In this document: piece after piece, positions 1 to 5,034 of the stretch | How the letters are laid out: every line of letters starts with the position of its first letter | Position numbering within the stretch: the first letter of the stretch is position 1 | Assembly: GCA_017964055.1 (NCBI GenBank) | Contig: JAGCSS010000277.1 | Coordinates: forward strand, 1 to 5,964 | Direction of reading: 5' to 3' | Source: Lachnospiraceae bacterium | Lineage (GTDB): Bacteria > Bacillota > Clostridia > Lachnospirales > Lachnospiraceae | DNA length: 5,964 nucleotides | Made by a program: the position numbers and the translations under genes | Notes under the pieces: generated by a model | Database searches by the model: none | What the model was told of the DNA's origin: nothing | What the model saw: only the letters and a program-made list of their open reading frames with translations

Positions 1-1
1 A

Positions 2-511
2 TATGTGGACGGCGTAGAGGTGATCACGCAGGACGTTTCATGCGGTTATGCGTGCATTGAGATGTTTTCCGCATGGAGCGGCGGCAGTGTAACCGAAAAG
101 AGCCTCTATGACATGTACGGCAAGGTCATTACGTCCACCGGCAAAAAGTTCTGCAGCGAGATGAATAAGCAGTTCCCCGATTACAAAACGACCATGCACA
201 AGTACGTGCGCAGCGCCGAGCTGATAGATCTGATGTATGATAATCTCGCCGCCGGTATCCCCGCGCCATTCGAGTGGGCCGCCAAATACGGCGACGACTG
301 GACGCTGCACTATTCCCTGCTGGTGGGTATGGACATCCCGAACAACAAGATCACTATAGCCAACCCTTACGGCTATATTGAGGAGATAACGGTTGAGGAG
401 CTTCTTTCCAGGACCAGTTTTGAGGCCTATGAAAATATGCCGCTATTCTTCAAGATGGCATTTGCGATAGGCATATTTGAGAAAAATACGGTGTTTACCG
501 TGGCACGCTGA
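2..511 (+). CDS. C39-like (papain-fold) cysteine peptidase, 5'-truncated by the window edge
   Basis: This is the C-terminal part of a probable papain-like cysteine peptidase of the C39/C39_2 type. The frame is open to the window edge, so the GTG at position 5 is probably an internal Val codon and the true start, with any signal peptide, lies outside. Numbering from that GTG, Gln9 and Cys13 in QDVSCGYAC match the oxyanion-hole Gln and nucleophile; His102 in WTLHYSLLVGMD matches the catalytic His; Asn120 in IANPYGY occupies the place of the usual Asp in the D-P motif. All three catalytic landmarks occur in the expected order and spacing. Family members process peptides or act on the cell surface; the substrate here cannot be read from the sequence. 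The gene ends just before a strong terminator and is convergent with the next gene. The fold assignment is fairly secure; activity and location are inferred. Confidence 0.7.
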   Translation, partial: YVDGVEVITQDVSCGYACIEMFSAWSGGSVTEKSLYDMYGKVITSTGKKFCSEMNKQFPDYKTTMHKYVRSAELIDLMYDNLAAGIPAPFEWAAKYGDDWTLHYSLLVGMDIPNNKITIANPYGYIEEITVEELLSRTSFEAYENMPLFFKMAFAIGIFEKNTVFTVAR

Positions 512-530
512 TAGAAAGATCGTTTCTGAA

Positions 531-570
531 ATAAAAGGCCTTCCCCGGCGGACCGGGGGAGACCTTTTAT
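531..570. terminator. Bidirectional intrinsic terminator between convergent genes
   Basis: ATAAAAGG (531-538) pairs with CCTTTTAT (563-570), and the inner stem 540-548 pairs with 553-561 around a four-base loop (CGGA), giving about 17 pairs with one C-A mismatch. The GC-rich core is flanked by an A-tract on one side and a T-tract on the other, so it can end transcription of the peptidase gene (+) and the co-polymerase gene (-). Read on the minus strand it is nearly identical, loop included, to the terminator at 4723-4761. Confidence 0.9.
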
Positions 571-609
571 TTCCCCGAGGTTTGTTTTTATGTTATTTCA
601 TAATGACGA

Positions 610-1881
610 TCATTTTACAGTTTTAGCGGCAGCCGGCACCATTATCCCACCCAGTACCTTTTTATCCTGACGCTTCAGCAGGTCTATGAGTTTGTATAGA
701 TCACGGCGGTGGGTAACGCCTGCACCGGTCAATACTACCACGCTGTCAGCCTCTGCAAGCTGTTCGATGTTTGACGAGTCGCCGAGTATATCCTCGATGA
801 CAAGCGGCTCTTCTGTTATTCCTGCGACTGTGTCGCGCAGCCGGAGCATATCGTCATGCCCGGCGAATTCATCTGCTGCAGAGATCAGAGCAGGTTTTTT
901 TAGACTGTCTTTCTGCATCAGCATGGCTATCTGAGCGGCGCCGAATCGGAGAGCCTCTTCTTTTGAAGCTTTGATGTCATGATACTTCCAGCGGCGGATC
1001 CATTTGTCCACTATAAACTCCTTTGCCGGAGTTTCCGGAGGTATCTTGCATAGCAGTCCCATGCCGTAGCTGTATTCAAATTCATCATTCCAATCTACGC
1101 GGTTTTTAAAGATAAAAGCCATTGCCCAAGCGCCGGCGGCGAGAAAAGCTCCAAGAAAAAGCCCGATAACAGCGTTTTTGATGCCACGTCTGATAGGGCT
1201 GACGGGGCCGGGAACCGTTGCGGTCATTTTCTCCTCCAGAGCCGACAGCTCAGCTGTGAGGGTCTCGAGTTTTGCTGCTTTATCGGTCTCAAAGGCAGTT
1301 TTTTCTGCTTCTATTTCCGCGGCTTCAGCCCAATATGCCGCTTCGGCATCCTTAAACTGTGCCTCTTTAAACGCGTCTTCCCTCGCCGTTGTAAGCTCTT
1401 TGAGCAATCCGGAAGCATTTTCGCGTTCTTCGGATGAATCCCACTCGCATTTTCCGAGCATGTCAATATACAGCTCCGCCTGCTCCGGTGTAAAGGCATT
1501 TCGCATCGAGGCGAGCGAATAGCAGGCATTCTCCACAGCATTGGTATATGATATCTGGGAGGTCTTCAAAGTATAGTCACTGAATGAACTCACATCACCC
1601 GAAACCTGCACAATGGAATGAGACCCGTAGATATCGGACAAATAGATGTGCTTGGAAAGTAAAAAATCAGTGAGGGCCGTCGCGATCAGGGCACAGCCGT
1701 CTTTGTCGGGCCACAGGATATTGACTGTAAACACAGCATCCGGAGTAGAATCCGTGGCACTGTTTTCGTCGGATACGGAGATCAGCAATTCTTCACTCAC
1801 GTCTGATCCCGTCTCGGATAGTATATAGTTTATCGCTTCTGCGCTTTTAACCAGGCTTTTGTATATCTCCTTGACGATCAT
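610..1881 (-). CDS. Wzz/CapA-like polysaccharide co-polymerase, lacking the N-terminal membrane segment, with degenerate BY-kinase-like tail
   Basis: This is a probable chain-length or polymerisation regulator for an exported polysaccharide, in the Wzz/CapA (PCP) family. Residues 1-120 resemble the extracytoplasmic part of these proteins (the stretch around IVKEIYKSLVKS, then VNILWPDKDGCALIATAL). An Ala/Glu/Lys-rich coiled coil covers about 150-221. A Pro-rich turn (PGPVSP) precedes the single membrane helix at about 233-258, as before the second helix of Wzz proteins. The cytoplasmic tail (about 305-416) looks like a BY-kinase/CpsD domain: ADSVVVLTGAGVTHRRDL followed by KKVLGGIMV mirrors the late ATPase core, but there is no Walker A P-loop and no C-terminal Tyr cluster, so it is probably inactive. 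The usual first membrane helix (roughly 50-60 residues) is missing. ATG at 1881 was chosen over the adjacent GTG at 1884; neither has a clear ribosome site. The gene is divergent from the glycosyltransferase fusion. Family call good; function and integrity uncertain. Confidence 0.72.
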   Translation of the reverse strand: MIVKEIYKSLVKSAEAINYILSETGSDVSEELLISVSDENSATDSTPDAVFTVNILWPDKDGCALIATALTDFLLSKHIYLSDIYGSHSIVQVSGDVSSFSDYTLKTSQISYTNAVENACYSLASMRNAFTPEQAELYIDMLGKCEWDSSEERENASGLLKELTTAREDAFKEAQFKDAEAAYWAEAAEIEAEKTAFETDKAAKLETLTAELSALEEKMTATVPGPVSPIRRGIKNAVIGLFLGAFLAAGAWAMAFIFKNRVDWNDEFEYSYGMGLLCKIPPETPAKEFIVDKWIRRWKYHDIKASKEEALRFGAAQIAMLMQKDSLKKPALISAADEFAGHDDMLRLRDTVAGITEEPLVIEDILGDSSNIEQLAEADSVVVLTGAGVTHRRDLYKLIDLLKRQDKKVLGGIMVPAAAKTVK

Positions 1882-1884
1882 CAC

Positions 1885-2071
1885 ATTTTGATTGGTGGCA
1901 GGAGAAATGGCAATATCGGGTGCTGCTTTACCATTTTTGCAGCATCAAAATGCCGGCAGATACTTTTGCAGTTCACTGGAACACAGGATGTTCATACCGA
2001 TTTCACAACGTTTTCACACTTTCCCGATATAGTAAGACACAAATCATGATACATCAGGAGGTGAGCTTTGT
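1885..2071. promoter_or_regulatory. Divergent intergenic region with candidate leader and weak promoter elements
   Basis: This region should hold the promoters of both divergent genes. On the + strand the best -10 candidate is TATAGT (2028-2033), but no good -35 stands 16-18 bases upstream; TTCACA (2002-2007) is 20 bases away. TTTCACA occurs twice, at 2001-2007 and 2012-2018, one helical turn apart, and might be a binding site. On the minus strand no convincing promoter is seen. TGCTGC (1921-1926) and GCAGCA (1939-1944) can form a small hairpin. A 17-codon minus-strand reading frame (1934-1881) ends in a TGATG overlap with the co-polymerase start. Confidence 0.35.
2056..2064 (+). promoter_or_regulatory. 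Consensus ribosome binding site of the GT2-GtrA-NAGPA gene
   Basis: AGGAGGTGA is a full match to the anti-Shine-Dalgarno sequence and lies 7 bases before the ATG at 2072. It fixes the start of the fusion gene and predicts efficient translation. Confidence 0.92.
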
Positions 2072-4258
2072 ATGGACGGCAACATACGTATCGCAGTAAT
2101 ACCGGCATATGAGCCCGGCAGGGAGATGCTGGTGACGGCTGCCCAGTTAAAGGAAAACGGATTCGAGATAGTGATCGTAGATGATGGTTCGGGAGAAAGC
2201 TGCGGCGTAATATTTGCCGAAGCAGCAGGATACTGCACAGTACTGCATCATGACGTTAACAGAGGAAAGGGCGCAGCGCTGAAGACTGCCTTCAGCTTTA
2301 TCAAAAATAATTATTCCGGACCTTATACGGTCGTGACGGTAGATGCCGACGGACAGCACAGAACGGAAGATGCGATCAGAGTGTGCTGCGCCTGCGAGAG
2401 CAACAGAGAGGCTCTGACTCTTGGCAGCAGACGCTTTAGCGGAAAAGTCCCCCTGCGGAGCCGCTTCGGGAACACGGTGACACGCTTTGTATTTATGCTT
2501 TCCAGAAAAAAAAGGATATATGATACGCAGACCGGACTGCGGGCCTTTTCCGACAGGCTGACGGATCGCATGCTGTCGATCGGAGGAGATCGTTACGAGT
2601 ATGAAATGAACATGCTGCTGAAGCTTGCGGCGGATAATGTACCGATAAATGAGGTCTGGATAGAAACGGTATACCTGAACGGCAACGAGTCCTCACATTT
2701 TGACACCATCCGGGATTCCTATCGTGTGTACAAGGAGATCATCCGCTTCTCGGGATCTTCCCTTCTCTGCTTCTGTATAGACTATCTGCTTTACTGCCTG
2801 CTTTTCGCCGTTACGGGAGTCCTGGTATTCTCGAATGTTGCAGCCAGAGTGGTCAGCGCGGCGGTCAATTATACGCTCAACAGAAGGCTGGTGTTCAGGA
2901 GCAGCGCATCGGTGGTAAAATCAGCGGTAAAGTACTTCGGGCTGGCACTGTTCATATTGCTTTGCAACACGCTGCTGTTGAAAATGCTGGCAGGCATGGG
3001 GCTGAACGGCTATCTGGCAAAGATTCCGGTAGAACTGTCCATGTCACTGTTCAGCTGGCTGATACAGCATAAATTTGTATTTGTCGATGAGAAAGGACCT
3101 GTCATGACCTATCAAACTCCCGAAAACAACGAGCAGCGCAGCAGGACAGCCGGCGGATGGACAGCGGTATTTGCAGTCTGCCTCACGCTGTTTACGACAT
3201 ATGTCATGCTGGATACATTTGTGCTCTCAAGCATATATCGCGAGAATGCAACAGAGATGAATCTGGAGCTGTTTGATGAAGCCGCGGCGACAACGGAGCC
3301 TGCTGAAAGCTCTTATGCGGCCGGATCCTCCGGGACTTCCGACAGCACGGCGCAAAGCAGCTCCGGCAGTAAGAAAAGCCGGGGCTCGGACAACACAAAG
3401 AGCCATGCATCCCGCAGCAGGAAGGGAAGTACCGCGGACACGTCCGGGAGTACGACCACAGCTACAGATGATGCAGACACCACGGATGCCGATCAGGAAC
3501 CGCAAAACGGCTCCGGCATGCTTTTCGCCGATGAAGACGGTGCCACCGGCAGCTACAGTGACGAGCATATTAACATCGTCCTGAAGGAGTACGAATATGA
3601 GAACACTGCGGTATATGTGGCTGATGTAAGTCTCAGCAGCGCAGTGTATCTAAAAACTGCCTTTGCCCGGGGTACCTACGGCAAAAACGTAACCGAAAAG
3701 ACATCCGAAATAGCTGAGGACAACGATGCGATCCTGGCTATAAACGGAGATTATTACGGCGCCAGAGAGGATGGCTGTGTGATAAGAAACGGGGTGGTTT
3801 ACAGAGAAGCCGGCGGCGATGCCGACATTCTGTGCATTTATGCCGACGGCAGTTTTGAGATAGTCTCTCCCGAAGAGGCTGACGCCGAATCGCTGGTAAA
3901 GCAAGGCGTCTGGCAGGCATTCTCCTTCGGTCCATCACTTATCGAGGACGGAGAGATAACCGTAACTGCGGGCGATGAGGTGGGAAAAGCCATGGCCAGC
4001 AATCCCAGGACCGCCATAGGCGTGATAGACGATCTGCACTATATATTTGTGGTTTCGGATGGCAGAACGGATGAAAGTGAGGGATTGTCGCTGTCCGAAC
4101 TGGCCTCTCTCATGAAAGAGCTTGGAGCAGAAACCGCATATAACCTGGACGGCGGGGGTTCTTCGACCATGGTATTCAACGGGACCATCATCAACAATCC
4201 CACTACCACAGGGAGAATAAAGGAGAGGAAGGTGAGCGATATTGTATACATCGGATGA
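2072..4258 (+). CDS. Three-domain membrane protein: GT2 polyprenyl-phosphate glycosyltransferase, GtrA domain, and NAGPA phosphodiester glycosidase
   Basis: Residues 1-225 form a GT2 glycosyltransferase of the DPM1/GtrB kind, which moves a sugar from a nucleotide donor to polyprenyl phosphate on the cytoplasmic face: IPAYEPG (10-16), VDDGS (36-40), NRGKGAA (63-69), metal-binding DADGQH (91-96), QTGLRAF (153-159). Residues about 226-340 are a GtrA domain with four membrane helices, thought to help move the lipid-linked sugar across the membrane. An Arg-containing cytoplasmic stretch (345-360) leads to a fifth helix (363-386) that carries the chain outside. A Ser/Thr/Gly/Asp-rich linker (about 404-496) precedes an extracytoplasmic NAGPA phosphodiester glycosidase domain (500-728) with NGDYYGAR (558-565), NPRTAIG (644-650), SDGR (662-665), NLDGGGSSTMVFNG (691-704) and VSDIVYIG at the end. 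All three domains appear intact. GT2-GtrA fusions are common; the added glycosidase is the unusual part. The sugar and acceptor are unknown. The start has a consensus ribosome site. Confidence 0.9.
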   Translation: MDGNIRIAVIPAYEPGREMLVTAAQLKENGFEIVIVDDGSGESCGVIFAEAAGYCTVLHHDVNRGKGAALKTAFSFIKNNYSGPYTVVTVDADGQHRTEDAIRVCCACESNREALTLGSRRFSGKVPLRSRFGNTVTRFVFMLSRKKRIYDTQTGLRAFSDRLTDRMLSIGGDRYEYEMNMLLKLAADNVPINEVWIETVYLNGNESSHFDTIRDSYRVYKEIIRFSGSSLLCFCIDYLLYCLLFAVTGVLVFSNVAARVVSAAVNYTLNRRLVFRSSASVVKSAVKYFGLALFILLCNTLLLKMLAGMGLNGYLAKIPVELSMSLFSWLIQHKFVFVDEKGPVMTYQTPENNEQRSRTAGGWTAVFAVCLTLFTTYVMLDTFVLSSIYRENATEMNLELFDEAAATTEPAESSYAAGSSGTSDSTAQSSSGSKKSRGSDNTKSHASRSRKGSTADTSGSTTTATDDADTTDADQEPQNGSGMLFADEDGATGSYSDEHINIVLKEYEYENTAVYVADVSLSSAVYLKTAFARGTYGKNVTEKTSEIAEDNDAILAINGDYYGAREDGCVIRNGVVYREAGGDADILCIYADGSFEIVSPEEADAESLVKQGVWQAFSFGPSLIEDGEITVTAGDEVGKAMASNPRTAIGVIDDLHYIFVVSDGRTDESEGLSLSELASLMKELGAETAYNLDGGGSSTMVFNGTIINNPTTTGRIKERKVSDIVYIG
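3091..3106 (+). promoter_or_regulatory. Possible internal ribosome site and start at Met345 of the fusion gene
   Basis: GAAAGGA (3091-3097) lies 6 bases before an in-frame ATG (3104-3106) that falls exactly at the junction between the GtrA domain and the membrane-anchored NAGPA half. Initiation here would give a 384-residue signal-anchored phosphodiester glycosidase. The site may be a relic of two once-separate genes or a working internal start. It matches the ribosome only moderately. Confidence 0.35.
3281..3559 (+). other. Low-complexity Ser/Thr/Gly/Asp linker-coding segment
   Basis: Residues about 404-496 of the fusion protein are dominated by Ser, Thr, Gly, Ala, Lys and Asp (for example SSYAAGSSGTSDSTAQSSSG), with a basic middle (KKSRGSDNTKSHASRSRK) and an acidic end (DDADTTDADQ). 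It looks like a flexible spacer that lifts the glycosidase domain through or along the cell wall. The biased composition creates long overlapping open frames on both strands that are not genes. Confidence 0.75.
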
Positions 4259-4265
4259 GTCATTG

Positions 4266-4673
4266 ATGCACATTCAAAAAACAGTTGGCATATATACCTT
4301 TGTGACATGCTTTACGGCGTTGTTCGGAGCTGTGTACGAACTGTTCAGTCATGAAGTATACTCATATTACATGATCTATGCCTTTGCGCTGCCTCTGGTA
4401 CTGGGACTGCTGCCCGGCATACTGATGCTGTCCGGACGCTTACGCGTTCCCGACAGGGCGGCCTGCAGGGTATGGAACTGCGGTGTGGCCACTCTTACGG
4501 TCGGCGCCGTCTGCAAGGGCGTGCTGGATATATACGGAACGTCAAACCGGCTGATATATGTTTATGCCGCGGCAGGAGCAGCCTTAATCTTTGCAGGCGC
4601 CGTTCTCTGCGCCGCAAAGCGCCGGACATCGCAAGGAGTCCGCGACGATCAGGCGATATATACCGATAAATAG
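4266..4673 (+). CDS. Small four-helix integral membrane protein of unknown function
   Basis: I do not recognise a named family. From the ATG at 4266 it has 135 residues and four predicted membrane helices: about 5-25 (TVGIYTFVTCFTALFGAVYE), 32-53 (YYMIYAFALPLVLGLLPGIL), 71-92 (VWNCGVATLTVGAVCKGVLD) and 96-119 (RLIYVYAAAGAALIFAGAVL). A short charged cytoplasmic-looking tail starts with KRRTSQ. The ATG is 7 bases after the stop of the fusion gene. An alternative TTG at 4242 would add 8 residues and overlap the upstream gene by 17 bases; it has AGGTGA (4230-4235) 6 bases upstream and cannot be excluded, though those bases also encode the conserved end of the NAGPA domain. The close spacing indicates co-transcription and probably translational coupling with the fusion gene, so a role beside the glycosyltransferase is a reasonable inference. 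The operon ends at the terminator at 4723. Confidence 0.75.
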   Translation: MHIQKTVGIYTFVTCFTALFGAVYELFSHEVYSYYMIYAFALPLVLGLLPGILMLSGRLRVPDRAACRVWNCGVATLTVGAVCKGVLDIYGTSNRLIYVYAAAGAALIFAGAVLCAAKRRTSQGVRDDQAIYTDK

Positions 4674-4722
4674 GATAAACGACATAACGGATAATAGATG
4701 CCCGCAGAATACCCGGCAGGGC

Positions 4723-4761
4723 AAAAAGGTCTTCCCCCGGTCCGCAGGGGAAGGTCTTTTT
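4723..4761 (+). terminator. Intrinsic terminator of the surface-glycan operon
   Basis: Bases 4723-4737 pair with 4747-4761 as a 15-pair stem (two G-U pairs) around the loop CGGTCCGCA, with an A-tract before and a T-tract after. It follows the small membrane protein gene by about 50 bases. Its stem and loop nearly repeat the minus-strand reading of the terminator at 531-570. Confidence 0.92.
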
Positions 4762-4817
4762 ATTTACTTCGTACAGATTTGCTCGAAAAAATCGTCGTTT
4801 TCACCATAGAATCAACC

Positions 4818-4846
4818 TTGTCACTTCTGTCTTCCGATGCTATAAT
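4818..4846 (+). promoter_or_regulatory. Near-consensus sigma-A promoter for the Rpn gene
   Basis: The -35 TTGTCA (4818-4823) and the perfect -10 TATAAT (4841-4846) are exactly 17 bases apart, and TGC before the -10 makes it an extended -10. Transcription should start near 4853, giving a leader of about 180 bases before the TTG start at 5032. It is the best promoter in the window by sight. Confidence 0.85.
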
Positions 4847-4856
4847 GACATCGGAA
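4832..4856. promoter_or_regulatory. Inverted repeat spanning the -10 box, probable operator
   Basis: TTCCGATG (4832-4839) and CATCGGAA (4849-4856) are perfect 8-base inverted arms around a 9-base centre that contains TATAAT. Binding of a dimeric repressor would block the promoter and start site directly. No regulator gene is recognised in the window; the protein or a small product of the Rpn gene itself could bind, which is speculation. Confidence 0.6.
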
Positions 4857-4971
4857 AGCAGTATAACACTTCTATTTCTCTCAAATTCTTTTGCATGCCG
4901 ACGTTGTTTTGTGACGCGGCCTGCTGTCTGGAGTAACATGTTCCGCTGCTTAACCAATCTCATTTACTAAG

Positions 4972-5022
4972 CCGCAGGAATGTGTGTATTGCTTTATATT
5001 CCTGTGGACTGTTTCACAGGAG
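4972..5022 (+). promoter_or_regulatory. Two mutually exclusive leader hairpins at the Rpn ribosome site
   Basis: Hairpin A pairs CCGCAGGAAT (4972-4981) with ATTCCTGTGG (4998-5007), ten pairs including one G-U. Hairpin B pairs TTCCTGTG (4999-5006) with CACAGGAG (5015-5022), eight pairs with one G-U and an 8-base loop, and takes up most of the ribosome site AGGAGG (5018-5023). Both use 4999-5006, so only one can form: A leaves the ribosome site free, B hides it. This has the logic of a translational switch; no known riboswitch class is recognised. Confidence 0.5.
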
Positions 5023-5034
5023 GGTAACAATTTG
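5018..5034 (+). promoter_or_regulatory. Ribosome site that sets a TTG start for the Rpn gene
   Basis: AGGAGG (5018-5023) is followed after 8 bases by TTG (5032-5034). The upstream GTG at 4984, in the same frame, has no usable ribosome site, and its extra residues do not fit the family N-terminus, so TTG at 5032 is the likely start. Confidence 0.82.

Larger units (their letters stand above)
4762..5031. other. Gene-free regulatory region upstream of the Rpn gene
   Basis: With the terminator it forms a stretch of about 358 bases without a convincing gene (4674-5031). It holds a strong + promoter (4818-4846), an inverted repeat across its -10 box (4832-4856), an A/T-rich leader of roughly 180 bases, and alternative hairpins next to the ribosome site (4972-5022). 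Short open frames on both strands here lack ribosome sites and recognisable content. Confidence 0.6.

Noticed and set aside
2001..2018. Two TTTCACA copies 11 bases apart as an operator
   Set aside because: Too short and A/T-rich to claim; noted only as a possible site in the intergenic entry.
1913..2030. ATATCGGG (1913-1920) and CCCGATAT (2023-2030) as an inverted repeat around the divergent intergenic region
   Set aside because: An 8-base match over this distance is readily expected by chance, and neither arm has a palindromic partner nearby.
3227..3584. Long open frames on both strands over the Ser/Thr-rich linker
   Set aside because: They are by-products of biased composition inside the clearly coding 728-residue frame, and have no ribosome sites or domain signatures.
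4760..4963. Minus-strand 67-residue open frame between the terminator and the Rpn gene
   Set aside because: It has no ribosome site, no recognised content, overlaps the strong promoter and operator on the other strand, and runs into the terminator. A decayed gene fragment is possible but not supported.
4698..4970. Plus-strand 90-residue open frame
   Set aside because: It reads through the terminator hairpin and promoter, lacks a ribosome site, and its composition looks like non-coding A/T-rich DNA in translation.
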